DNA of 64,000 bases from Periplaneta americana (taxonomy: Eukaryota; Arthropoda; Insecta; Blattodea; Blattidae), in the NCBI RefSeq assembly GCF_040183065.1, contig NC_091125.1:29229812-29293811 (forward strand), in the 5' to 3' direction. Shown in pieces: positions 1-11,069 of the stretch. Each line of letters starts with the position of its first letter. The first letter of the stretch is position 1. The notes beneath the pieces are model-generated. The model had not been told where the DNA came from and searched no databases. It worked only from the letters and a program-made list of their open reading frames with translations. The translations under genes were made by a program, and so were the position numbers.

Positions 1-1179
1 AAGATAACAACAATATTAGTAGCAAATTTCAATCATTCGACTTATTTGGCCTCTTCTATCTCATTGTTAAGTTTTTAAAGGAGCATTTTACATTCACATA
101 CAGCGGGGCACTCTAGTCATGTGATGGGAATAGTGCGAGACAAGCTTAATTGGCCTACAACACAAGATAATTACAAGACGGGAGACACACTCATTTCATA
201 TAAAGAATAAATTCACTTTCTATGCCAGCTGGTAACGATTCAGCTTGCACCAAATATGTGGAATTACGAAATATAATATTATGTTAAAAAGTAGTTATTT
301 TTATAAAATAAGGAATGAGGAACCGTGTACGAAAATATTTGGGACTGCTGCAGAATTGATCTCGTTGTTATTTGACCAGGTTTTACTTGAACTTCTACCT
401 GCAGAAAGGTTGGAGTTGTTTCAGGAATGAACATTCCTCCCTCGCTGCGTTCGGTTCTATCCTCTGGTCCCCATACATTACTTAAAAAATGGAAACTGTA
501 ATTTGAAGTTATTTTAAGGGGAAAAGTTGTCCGTTTTTAAAAGCACGTTACCGCACCTCGCAACAGGGAAGCACAACTATGGTGTGAGTGAGAGGTAGGA
601 AAATCTGCAAATCCCATTGTGATGTTGTTGCCTAAAATGAATCTAACGCGTAGAAATAAACCTGTAAAATGCTATGCTCAAATGCGTTAATCGTACATGA
701 AACTTGTCATTCGATAGTTTCCTCATCATCAATATAATATGTCGTGCAATTCACGTAGGCCTACGAGAGATAAACGACGATTCTTTCAATAAGAAGGGAG
801 CAATCATGAATTAGTTTTCAGAAATGGATAATTGACTTTTCTTTTTCATTTTTCCTCATATTAACCATCATATTTTCTTTACACCAATAGTAGCTGATTA
901 ATTCTACGTATTGTATATAGACTATATACTAGATCATATATGTAACAGATAACTCATCGCTACGTTAAAATCGGTAGCATTTTGAAGAGAACAACCGCCA
1001 GGATCGCCACCCATCCGCCGTAAACGAACGCGAGATGGCAGTACAATCGCTAATGCAATTCAAATGGGAATTATGACGTGACTCCTTATGTAACAACTAC
1101 ATGGCAGCGTAGTAAACCTGACAAAAGTTGTTAACGTCAAAGCCTATAAGGCCGACCTATCTCGGTATATACGACCTAG
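1..1179. other. No gene recognised; possible dispersed repeat at 985-1172
   Basis: AT-rich sequence with no supported coding frame; the 61-codon frame at 245-430 resembles nothing I know. The block at about 985-1172 is richer in GC than its surroundings, and I believe I have seen it as a dispersed sequence in cockroach DNA, but only one copy lies here. One TAGGCCTA palindrome is at 756-763. Confidence 0.3.
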
Positions 1180-1812
1180 GACTAATTATATGAAGAATGA
1201 AGTGCATAAGATTTTCTGATGATATGGCGTTGTTAGCAGAAGAGGGGATGATACTAAGGGATATGCTGCTGGAGATAAATGACAGCTGTGAGCAATGTGG
1301 GATGTAGATAAATACAAACAAGACAAAGACCATGGTTATAGGAAGAAAAGTAAATAAGGTATACTTGCGAATACTAAATAATGCAGTAGAACATGTGGAC
1401 AGCTTCAAATATTTGGGATGTTCTACAAGCAGTAATATGAGCTGCTGCGAGGAAGTCAAAAGGACGACAGCAATAGCAAAGAAAGCTTTTAATAGAAAAA
1501 CTAGCAATTTCTGTGGACCTCAGGATAAAGAACTAAGGATGAGAATAGTGAAGTATTTTGTGTGGAGTGTAGCATTGTATGGGGCAGAAGAGTGGACATT
1601 ACGGCGAAGTGAAGAGAAGCCACTAAAAACATTTTAAATGTAGTTATGGTGAAGGAAATGGACAGACAGAATAAGAAACGAAGCTCTGTTGCAAAGAGTG
1701 GGTGAGGAAAGTATAATGCTGAAGCTGATCAGGAAGAGAAAATAGGAAATACTGGAGAATTCTGGATTTGCAGTGAAAAACGAGCCCTTGAGCAGAACAC
1801 AATGAATGAATG
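1180..1812 (+). pseudogene. LINE-A copy 1: broken reverse transcriptase C-terminal region and 3' end
   Basis: This is the 3' part of a non-LTR retrotransposon, here called LINE-A. It begins just before the RT catalytic box, read as FSDDMALLAEE where the family norm would be FADD. In-frame stops follow. The later RT/thumb peptide is partly open at 1332-1637 with the typical motifs FKYLG and SVALYGAEEWTLRR. After a frameshift come KEMDRQNKKR-like and LKLIRKRK-like pieces, and the element ends near CAGAACACAATGAATGAATG. The same segment order recurs at 32440-33508, at 38836-39222 and, on the minus strand, at 7819-7996 and 56046-56530. The copy is 5' truncated and dead. Its clade is not settled; RTE- or CR1/Kiri-like are possible. 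Confidence 0.75.
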
Positions 1813-2302
1813 TGTTTGCAAGTATATAATTATGTTCTGATTCACTGTTGTAATTCAAGACGAAGCTTTAAATGTGATCGCTATTTGTAACTCCGAAAGT
1901 TCCAATTATAGATTGCACTTGACCAACGTTTATTCCTTCTTATAACGAAGGCTGTCCTGCGGTTGTTTAAATATATTTTTAATATTTAGTAACAGTTTGT
2001 GTGTAGTTATTTTACATGTTATTAACTTTAAATATTCTTAGACATACTTCTATGTGTGGCTTATATTAAGGATACGAAACGTCAACGTTTCCCGAGGAGA
2101 GTCCCCGAATTCAGACTTTCGTCACCGGCTAAAATGTCCCCGAAATGTCTTCGGTTTTTAATCAACTTCCCAAATGTTTCCCGTTTTCAAATTTGAATTA
2201 TAAAGGATTAGTGACAATCAAAACTGTTAATAGGTAATAAATTCCTCCACTTCGTTGAGAATATCGTTCTCGTAGTTTTCCTACATTATTAATGCATATA
2301 GC

Positions 2303-3130
2303 CAGTGGCGGTGCGTCAATAAGAGCACAAGAGCACGTGAACACCTTGTTTCCATTAATGCACGACTAGTTTTATTATTTGATACCGTATTGACGTAGTG
2401 GGGATGTATAATATCAGAATCGAGTATTTTAAACTTCCCGCATCTTGCATAAACTTCTTATGTAAACTTGGCAACATCCGTTCACGTACAAGCCGTGCTC
2501 TTTTCGAGTTGGTTACAGGAATTTCACGCATGCGCGGGAGAAAATTGTTTTTAGCTGGCCGCTTATGACTCGTCAAGAGCACAAAGCGTTAAGTGAACAT
2601 GATGAGTATCTATCCTACAGATGTCAGGTCCATCGATGCCTATCGTTCACATGCTATATCTCGAGGAGGAAATTTAATAGCCTGTAGATGTATGTCAGCA
2701 TCTGACTGTAGGAACGTTTACTTACGTGGATGTGTGTACAGTGCTGCTACGAGAGTGTAGTTTGTGAATTACTATACTTCAGTGTCGGCATAATAGCATA
2801 GTTTGGCTTTCAAACACGTGCTGGCTGACTGTGATGGTGGTATGAATTTAAGTATCTGTATGGTAGTGTATAATATTTAAGAATAATATTTACTAGCATG
2901 TATTTATAGTAATCTATGTGAGTGGGATTACAGTACTGGTATAGGCTATAGTGTATCAGTGTGTTGTGAATCAAAATATATTACTGAACACACGAGTTTG
3001 TAAATAACGAGACTGTGGTATGTATTCATTTTTAACAAACGTAAACAATGAACTCTGCTCAAGTAATTTTGAACAGTAAAGAACTGGGTAAACTGGCTTA
3101 CCAAGACAAATTGGAAATAAAAAGACTGAG

Positions 3131-3201
<71 letters not shown>

Positions 3202-3354
3202 GTTGTTTTGAATTTATATACGGTTTTTTTTCGATAGTGAAACATTGGAATCATGACATTTCATATTAGACTAAACGTACGATTTCAAATTCTCTTCGAT
3301 TTTGGAACCACAAAATTGTGAACACACATAATATTTTATCACGAGCCGCCACTG
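2303..3354. mobile_element. hAT-type transposon, non-autonomous, with perfect 8-bp target duplication
   Basis: The ends are inverted: CAGTGGCGG at 2303 and CCGCCACTG ending at 3354. They are flanked by identical 8-bp direct repeats CATATAGC at 2295-2302 and 3355-3362. An 8-bp duplication with CAGTG-type ends is characteristic of the hAT superfamily. The 1052-bp interior has no transposase frame. A short frame from ATG 3048 (about 28 codons before a TTA tract) could be the start of a lost transposase, but I cannot identify it. A (TTA)n tract sits near the right end. Confidence 0.85.
3133..3199. repeat. (TTA)n microsatellite inside the hAT element
   Basis: About 22 uninterrupted TTA units. Long poly-isoleucine or poly-asparagine frames here are translations of the repeat, not proteins. 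Confidence 0.95.
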
Positions 3355-3362
3355 CATATAGC

Positions 3363-4672
3363 TACTGCAGTGCTTCATTCTTGCTTTCGATTTAAGCAAG
3401 AAGTTTTACATTCTGAAGTAGAATTTTCTTTGTAACGGCAGTACGTGTTGGGTAGGTATCCAATGGTAGCTATTATGCACGCTAAAAGACGAGTTTTTGT
3501 GTATGTAACGTAAAAAATTTCAGATCAGAAAGGTAAAATGAACGTAAATGTGTCACAAGTCGAAGTTCAGGCCCGACGGTGGAGATGCAGGTTGACTGAT
3601 GAGGAGTGTTGGACGGAGGTGGGGAACAGACTAGGGCTTGTTTACTTTTTCCGGTCTGGTTGAAGATTTCGTACGTACTAGCACTGAAGCTGGGACAGTT
3701 GGGACTACGTGAAGACATTACGACATTGAGAACGAAATTCAATTGGAACTAATTTTTAAATATACATTATTAAATTCCTTCCATAAAAAACTTACAGTAG
3801 AAATAAGTAATTTTATTTGAAATGGCAAAATACGTCACAATTTCTGAAAACAACCACAGATTTAATTATGGACTAAAATGTATAATGTCATGATATTGAA
3901 GTACCGGTATCTATATAAATCCTAATTAGAAATCAGAGATATTTAGAATACGTAATTTAAATTAGTATTACTATGTTATAGTTAACATAATGTGTATTTT
4001 AAATAAGTATCTTGTTAATTTGTGATACCGATACTTCATTTTACTTCATTTGATTCTTAGTTTACTCTGTTTTGTTATCAAGTTAACCTCAAGAACTTTC
4101 ATTTTGACTAATATTAAATTCTTACTAAATAAATTACTACACTTATTTTCTTTTTAAGTGTAACATTAACTTCGTTTCTTGCTAACGAGTTTTAGTGATA
4201 CGGGGGTTGAGTTTATATTAAATAAAACATGTTGTTTTCTAAATGTTTTGTCTAAATATTGTTTATTTTATAGTAATCTAATTAGTTTCAGAGAAGTCTG
4301 TTTCCGTGACCTCTGTTTTACAATTACTCTATTTGTCGCTTCTTTTCCTTATTTTGTAATTTATGTAGGCCTACAATTACAAATAGTATGCGTTCTGATA
4401 TTGTAATAAGTAGATTTCGTGGAATTGCCACGAGAATCGTAAGGTTTACTACGCACGCGGTATATACTGTATGAGAAGGGGACGTGCAAAGGATCAAGTA
4501 TGCGTCTGATGTAAGCACTGAGCAGTATACTGCGGTTACAATAAAACCTGTATCCTGCATTCAAGAAATATAATGAATGATCTTTGAAATAGGAAATGTC
4601 TAAACATGTAAATACACAATTATTTTATAGTGAGATGTATTAATTCTTAAAATTTAATGTAATATACTTACA
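3363..4672. other. No gene recognised
   Basis: AT-rich with no supported feature. The 86-codon minus frame at 3482-3742 has proline/serine-rich composition and no family I recognise. One TAGGCCTA is at 4366-4373. Confidence 0.4.
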
Positions 4673-5290
4673 TCATCCTTGAATATGTGCATTGCAGTGA
4701 AGAGTTACGTACATTTTGAGCGACTGCAAAGTGAACCTCCTACGATGGTCACTTAAACAGTTTTTATATTGGGAAAATGTACGTTCAATATCACACGATA
4801 TAATAGGTGCATATTTGAAGAACGGAAAGTCACTACTTTTTAGTACACCAACTTTAGAGGTCTTGTCGTGACCTGATGGTAGCTACATCATTTATAATAC
4901 GAAGTTGTGAATAGGCAGAATTTATAGCAATAACGTTTCTCAACTTACATTTCACTTTTTCTGAAATTAATGAATTGTTATTTTGGATAACGGTTTGTGA
5001 TACTTTATCCACTATATTAAGGGCTTCTGAGAGTTGTAGTTTCGACGATTCTAACAGGGTGATGCTTTTGGACACGATTTTAAAATTAGAATCAATGAAT
5101 AGAATATCTTCCAATAGCTGTTCAGAAGGCAATGATTTTACAGCTGCAACAGCGGAACTGTCTGTGCTATCCAATGCATCAATTACTCCATTATTTTGCA
5201 GTAATATTCTGCATAATAATTAACAGCATCCAACCACGTTTCTCAACGGGTCAAGACTGGCTGCGGGGGTATTCCAGGGGCAATTGTTTG
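4673..5290 (-). pseudogene. hAT transposase remnant with C-terminal dimerisation domain
   Basis: Read on the minus strand from about 5290 down. First comes a peptide resembling the hAT motif TRWGTWL, here degraded to TR-stop-ETWLDAVNYYAEYY. A frame open at 5174-4854 follows, with SNFKIVSKSITLLESSK and QLRIINDV. After a frameshift a final frame (about 4853-4673) reads FPFFKYAPIISCDIERTFSQ and then YKNCLSDHRRRFTLQSLK, ending at TGA 4673-4675. The sequence C-D-x-E-R-T-F-S-x-Y is the signature of the hATC domain that dimerises hAT transposases. Several frame breaks make it non-functional. It may have mobilised elements such as the one at 2303-3354, but no shared ends were seen. Confidence 0.75.
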
Positions 5291-5560
5291 TAACAGCAAC
5301 ACTCTCATTATAGTATGTTTGATTGAATTCTTGCCTGCACTGAACACATGCTAAGCTTTGACTATTCCAACCACAGTTAAGCAAAAGCAAGTGCTTACAT
5401 AGGTATACATTAGCTGTAGCTGCTCTATCTATTTGGACCGGTCACAACTCTTAACATGAACTGCTTATACTACGAGACCGGGCGGTCGCTCACCTCTTCT
5501 ATACTACCGTACATCGGCAACCTGATTGCATGCTGCGTGTGGCAATTCAACGAAGTCTAG

Positions 5561-5562
5561 TA

Positions 5563-5594
<32 letters not shown>
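5561..5594. repeat. (TTA)n microsatellite
   Basis: About 11 TTA/ATT units with one irregular unit at the left edge. Confidence 0.9.
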
Positions 5595-6500
5595 GGCATT
5601 TATAATAATTGTTTTGTATGCCTAAGAATAATATTACGATTCTACAACCTAGAGACGATAATGCGATGTATTCCAACCAATGTAATATTTACGTTTGTCC
5701 TTCAGGCGAACATTTAGTTTTTTCTTTGGTTGGCCTATATCTCTCCATCCAACTAACATGATGTGTGTATGAGGGGAGGAACTATCTTGCCAGCTGCTTT
5801 GTAAACACTGTATTATTCTGTGTGTACTTAACTTAAGAGTAAATGTGCCTCAACTTCGAACTCTAGTCATAAGTGACGCGTTGTTGAAAGATTTTATTTT
5901 CTTTTTTGAAGCGTCGAATTGATGACCTTCTGCTAATTGCCTGAAACTTCCTCCAACATTATCATTGGCAGAAGAACTTCTGTTACCGAACAGGTGGCAA
6001 CAAGAATAATATAAAAGTGCTGTGCTCATTCATAGCGGTTGCTCTAAATTGTCCGCTTACTTCAGAACTGTTATCCCACAGAAGAATGATATGATAATTG
6101 CACTACAAGAAGGTACTTTTGCATTCAGTACCATAACACCATAAGAGTTTAAGTCAATGGACTGTACAGTACATTTGGCGTATTGAATAAACCAAAGTTT
6201 GCTTGTTCTTCGAAGAAAGTGAAAGCAAATAGATTTCTCAGCTATGAACATAATGTGGACTTCACAACGTCCAAGATTATGTGAAAGAATAGTCCAATTC
6301 ATATTGATTGTCATCACAAAATTTTCCATGACATGTCAGGAGTTTACAACAAAGCTTGCTCCTAGTTAAAACCATAAAAAAAAAAGATCCACTCATCTAG
6401 AAATTGTGTGACTTTATGCCAGAACAGTAAATGCTATAATTAATTTAATGACAATACACTTGAATTAGTCTTTCCATTTAAGAGGAGCATAAATATTTAC
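5595..6500. other. No gene recognised
   Basis: No supported coding sequence; the 90-codon minus frame at 6057-6329 is unlike any family I know. Confidence 0.4.
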
Positions 6501-6502
6501 TA

Positions 6503-7435
6503 CAGTAGAACCCCGATTATCCGTCACCGATTGGCGGATTATCCGACTGTTTCTCTCTCTCTTTTTTTTTAACAGGACAAAATATGAATTCCTATACAGT
6601 TATTTGTTGGAGGGGGTGTTTTTCCCAACTTATAACATAGTCACTACCTGCTTTCAAGGAAATGATCCCAAGAACTTCCACACAACTGCAAAACCCGTGT
6701 ACAATTCAGTTCTTGTTCTACTGTAGGAGTGGTTGTTCTGTATAATATATGTAAAATAACTTTCATGGGTGTCGAAAGAAAACGTGTTGTGCTACGTATA
6801 AAAAAGAGCAAATAATTGAGAGATTTGGGGAAGGAGAAACTTTATTTCATATCGAATCGGAATACGAGATGGCGTTACAGTTTGCGTCACCGTTTTTGGC
6901 GTGTGAAATAAGTAATGGGAACGTTAAGTGCGAGTGTTTGACATTTGCCGCAGTCAGTCTGACAACTGTGTTTGACAAATGGCTGATGCGACGTGTATAG
7001 GAAGTGGTACCATTCTCATCTGCACTAGGAACATGCTCACAAACTGGGCACTATATATCTAGGAAACACGCCAAAAACGCTGGCGCCAGCTGTACAACTG
7101 TGCGCGATTTAATAAAAAAAAAAGGTAAAGTATATAAAGTACGAGTGTGTAAATCTACAACATGAGACCTCTACCCCTATCTTTCGGCGGATAATCATCA
7201 CAAGGAGTTTCCCTTAGCCCTTAAAACCCGTCACTGATAACAAGTCTTAAATTAGTGAATTTCTGATCCACTAACTAGCATGTTAAACACAACACCACGG
7301 AGGAAATTACGAAACTATAGGCCTAAATATTATGCACTTCATTTATGAAAATCTTTTATGATACGGATTATCCGATTTTTTCGATTAACCGTTCAGTCCA
7401 TCCCTTCATTACCACGGATAATAGAGGTTCTACTG
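6503..7435 (+). mobile_element. pogo/Tigger-type DNA transposon remnant, TA flanked
   Basis: Inverted ends start CAGTAGAACCCCGATTATCC (6503) and, reverse-complemented, CAGTAGAACCTCTATTATCC (7435), each flanked by TA. CAG-type ends with TA duplication fit pogo/Tigger elements. Inside, a plus-strand ATG at 6765 reads MGVERKRVVL; a frameshift near 6800 leads to KEQIIERFGEGETLF. Together these resemble the N-terminal CENP-B/Psq helix-turn-helix of Tigger transposases (KRKRVVLS.KEKLEI pattern). The catalytic DDE part is absent, so this is an internally deleted, inactive 933-bp copy. Confidence 0.8.
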
Positions 7436-7590
7436 TATTTTAATAAAATTCTTAGTTACAAAATTATGTATAACAGAAGATAAAATACATTCACTAGTAA
7501 AATTATGTCATGTCAATCAACAAATCTAATTATAGATAGGGCCCATATGCCATTTGTTATATCACGTACATAAGTAATGTTTGTCCAAGT

Positions 7591-7818
7591 CGACCTGGTT
7601 GGCGAGTTGGTATAGCGTTGGCCTTCTATGCTCAAGGTTGCGGGTTCGATCCCGGGCCAGGTCGATGGCATTTAAGTGTGGTTAAATGCGACAGGCTCAT
7701 GTCAGTAGATTTAATGGCATGTAAAAGAACTCCTGCGGGACAAAATTCCGGCACATCCGGCGACGCTGATATAACCTCTGCAATTGCGAGCGCCGTTAAA
7801 TAAATCATAACTTTTAAC
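7591..7818 (+). mobile_element. tRNA-derived SINE (family B), full copy
   Basis: The head carries RNA polymerase III promoter-like boxes: an A box in TTGGCGAGTTGGTATAGCG and a B box in GGGTTCGATCCCGGG. The body holds CATGTAAAAGAACTCCTGCG and a run through CCGGCGACGCTGATATAACC, and the end is an AACTTTTAACTTTT tract. The body motif recurs in diverged form at 34180-34365. The 3' end lies directly against a minus-strand LINE-A tail. Confidence 0.75.
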
Positions 7819-7996
7819 TTTTTTGCCCAAGGGCAGATCTTTCAGTGCAAACTCAGCATTCTCCAATCTTTCCTATTTTCTGTCTTCCTCTTAGACTCCG
7901 CATATGATCCATATATCTTAATATCGTCTTATCATCTGATATCTTGTTCTATCTCTGACTTTTCTCCCGTTCACAATTTCATGCATTGCATCCTGT
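7819..7996 (-). pseudogene. LINE-A copy: 3' terminal fragment
   Basis: The complement carries GGGCAGATCTTTCAGTGCAA followed by the CATTCTCCAATCTTTCCTAT block, which matches the 3' end of LINE-A at 33400-33500 and at 56046-56180. It is a short 5'-truncated fragment with no intact frame. Confidence 0.75.
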
Positions 7997-8757
7997 TATA
8001 TCACGTACAATAATTTACAGCTACCAAACGTACTATATTTTATTTCAGAGTCTTCTATCGATAGAGGGATTAATTTTAAACACCCAGTGTTTGAAACTAT
8101 TATGGCAGATACTTCGCTCGCCTTTTCGAAGAAAGGGGACGCCGTGAAAACACGATTAGCTGGACTGCTTACAGCCCACTTAGGAGATAAGTCGAGATGT
8201 GGATTGTTTCTTGAATTCGAACATTGGAGAGGACCTATGTTAAGTCGAGAATACAGCAAATAAATTGTTTAGGGACTACGTAACTGTCAGAACCCGGGGA
8301 GGGGCACGTATTGAGACATGTCCGAACACGGTACGTGTTTGGAGTACCATAAGGAATAAGAATTACGACTATGCGCTGTGTGACTTTATCCACCGCATCG
8401 TGTATTCATATTTACACTCCGCGTTATTGCGATCTGTGTATGTGATTCTATGCGCTACAGTCCAAAACGATCACAAATCGATTGATGTGCATACTTAAAA
8501 TGCTTACGGACAGTACTTCAGAATGTGCCTTGAATACTCATTGCCGGGCTTGCATCTCATATTGTCTTTGTGAATAGTGAAGTGACTGCTTTTCCCACGG
8601 GCTGCATTCGTATGCCTAAATACTAACAGCAGCTACAAAGAATTGTTTTGGTGGATCCGTTCCGTCTTCTAGGAAACGCTTGTTAGATTTTCCTCTGCAC
8701 AACACGTCTTCCACAGCGTTTCTTTATCTTGTGATATTTTAGCTGCTATAGTTTTTA
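7997..8757. other. No gene recognised
   Basis: The frames at 7996-8259 (minus) and 8265-8498 (plus) do not resemble known proteins. No splice or promoter signal could be supported. Confidence 0.35.
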
Positions 8758-8930
8758 ATAGGTTATTTAAAGGACGATGTATCAATAGGGATATCCTGAA
8801 CTAGCACCAACAGATAGCGCACGTGTACTTTGAGGGATGCGCTTGGCGTGTGCATTTGTTTTTCGGTATATACACATTGAGGATATACGTAATGTATTAG
8901 TACGTTAAATACTGTTGAAAACAACTAAAA

Positions 8931-9030
8931 ATGGCAAATTTTTGTAATGTTCCTATATGTAAAAACCAGGGAAAGCTTTTTGTGCGAGATCGTGCGTATT
9001 TACTTGTTTTCCGCACAGAACCAATACGCG
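8931..9030 (+). CDS. THAP-type zinc finger N-terminal exon (partial)
   Basis: ATG 8931 opens 33 codons plus one base: MANFCNVPICKNQGK, then LFVRDRAYLLVFRTEPIR. The exon ends at 9030 immediately before GTAAGT, a strong 5' splice site, leaving phase 1. The pattern M-x3-C-x4-C-K-N at the start, then an aromatic and proline 15-20 residues later, is the first half of the THAP domain (C-x2-4-C...). The second half (C-x2-H) would lie in the next exon, which I could not find. A second exon with the same layout and intron phase lies at 36288-36369. The peptide is short, so chance similarity is possible. Confidence 0.5.
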
Positions 9031-9658
9031 GTAAGTGTGAAATACCACATTCAGTATTCCCAACGTAACACACATAACAATTTCCCTCTTCTTACCGCTT
9101 AAGCGCGACATTCATTTTACTGCTTTAGGCTTTTGACATATTATTTTTAGAGACGTTTAACATAGTAATAATTATAAATTGGAAACTTACCACTGCAGTT
9201 TCACCTAAATTGCAATGTTAATTATTGTTTTTAAATATTTGCAAAAATTAAGTAAAGTCTACTACTCCACGAAACTTATTGCATTCCTGATACAAGTAAC
9301 ATTAAGGAAGCCGTGAAAAAATCAACAAGATTCCAGATGCCGATGTTATTACTGCAATATGTTATATAAATAATATTGTTAAAATATTAAAATGAAAAAT
9401 AAATCATTAGATAACCTTACCGTTTGTTTTAAGTTCGCATTTATAGACTGGGGAAAAAAAAGACAGACTTATATCACGTCCTGCTGGAGTATAATAAACA
9501 CAGAAAACATTTTCTAGCAACAATGTTGAAGAAAGATATTTTGGTTTTCCGAAGTTGCCGTCATTAAACAGAAACCAACATGGAGATTTCATTGCAACTA
9601 ATTAGAAATTCGTCTTTCAGGTATCTAATAAACGATCTTCGCACAAAATAATGTACGA

Positions 9659-9770
9659 TACAGGAGCGGTATGATTGTTTTCATGTACTCGGAAATTAAA
9701 AAAGCTCAACTACGTTTCGCTTTTTCAATCTTTTCCTCGACCATGAAAACGTCAACATACCGCTCTTGTA
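9659..9770. mobile_element. Short palindromic MITE
   Basis: The two halves are inverted copies: TACAGGAGCGGTATG at the left and CATACCGCTCTTGTA at the right. Further pairs are GTTTTCATG with CATGAAAAC and AAAAAGC with GCTTTTT. It is about 112 bp, non-coding and could fold into one long hairpin. It lies inside the P-like element and is therefore younger than it or part of it. Confidence 0.7.
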
Positions 9771-11069
9771 ACGTATATTACTATTGTCTTCAGTCAGGTC
9801 CCGAAATATTCTGAATATATACTTTAAACCTTAAGAAATATAAGTAATTAAATTGCGCCTCGAAAGTGCTAGCTATTAAATAAAAGTAACTACTTCAAAT
9901 AAAGAATCGTTGACTAGAGATTCATTTTGTAAGAGGAAAAAGCAAAAATTAATAAAAACATATATGCAACCTCGACAGCGAGCTATGTCAGCTTAGATTA
10001 TATGCAGTAATTGTAAGAGTCTCCGAAGTTTACGCCTGCAGTAAACTCTCGTTAAACTGGAGTGTTTATTATTATCCAGGACGATCCATAGTGAAATCCA
10101 TTTCGTGAATAATGTTTTTAATGTACTGTACTCTAATTATTAAAACCATGTTTTAACTTCAAATTTTCAAAATCAGCGTACATAGTATTCAAAACTGCAT
10201 GTCCTTAACCTACAAAATGCACGACTAATCGTGATAATACTGCGATCATATTATATCATACTATTAAAATACAAGGAATTCAATCTCGATAGTCCCTTCC
10301 ATAAAAAAAAACACATTGGTGGCTGCATATCCTGTTTTTAGCGTACGGTACTTACAATATTAATGATTAAAGAGGGCAATATTCACCTTCGACATAGTTA
10401 ATATTTTTTTATTCGTGCATCTCATTTCAAAGTCCTCGTTTAGGTTCATGAACATTCAATTTACTCGTATCTATATTCTGCATACTGCAGATTTCCCCAC
10501 CTCTCTCGGGGAATCGCTCAGTATTATACAGGTTTACGTTATAATTTATTGCAAATTAAATTAAATTATGAGATAAGAAAATATTGAATTATATTAAATT
10601 ATACTAGGTTATACAAAATAATTGTAAATATAATTTTGACACCCACAGAAAACCAACAAGCGGGAAAATGTTATCAACTGTAGCATATGACATAACATAG
10701 CCCTACAACATGTTGCGCCGCATGGAACGCTCCTGCCATCTAGCGGTAAAACTTCGCATAAGATATCCCTATTGAGAGGTTATTTGTCGTCGATGCAATT
10801 GAGACAGGTGAAGATAATGATAACTAGATTGCTATAATGATTTTATTACACATCTCTTTAGATGGGACACTAGACTGGGTTTCTACAAAAATTGTCAAAA
10901 ATAAATTTTAGTTTTTCTTTCCTGTACGGAAATGTTCCTTGAACACATAGAAAGGTTTTTTTTGTCTTTACGTCTTCTTTGAGGTCCAGGAGAGATTTTT
11001 ATATACGTAGACCTACTCCATACATGGGTATTGCATTCCCTTTCACATATTTGCCTTGTTTAGAAACTA

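Larger units (their letters stand above)
8783..10774 (+). mobile_element. P-element-like transposon with THAP-type exon
   Basis: Exact 13-bp inverted ends CAATAGGGATATC (8783-8795) and its complement (10762-10774) bound 1992 bp. The element contains a THAP-like first exon (8931-9030) followed by a consensus donor splice site. THAP zinc fingers bind DNA in P-element transposases. No later transposase exon (RNase H-like catalytic part) was recognised, so the copy is probably deleted. No clear 8-bp target duplication is visible, which P elements should leave; this lowers confidence in the family. A palindromic MITE lies inside. Confidence 0.55.
8758..10830 (+). mobile_element. SINE family C, split in two by the P-like element
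   Basis: Left piece 8758-8782 (GGTTATTTAAAGGACGATGT) and right piece 10775-10830 (AGAGGTTATTTGTCGTCGAT) match consecutive parts of the SINE-like unit at 33551-33706, which reads GGTTATTTAACGACGCTGTA and then GAGGTTATTTAGCGTCGATG. The 1992 bp between them are the inserted element. Similarity fades in the right piece after about 25 bp. Confidence 0.55.

Noticed and set aside
3048..3269. Frame with a long isoleucine run (and its Asn-rich reverse)
   Set aside because: The homopolymer is a translated (TTA)n microsatellite. The same applies to the frames at 37580-37918, 40232-40474 and 51597-51884.
9407..9592. Minus frame ending ...KTNG before GTAAGG, considered as a third THAP exon
   Set aside because: The cysteine spacing does not fit C-x2-4-C, and the splice site may be chance.
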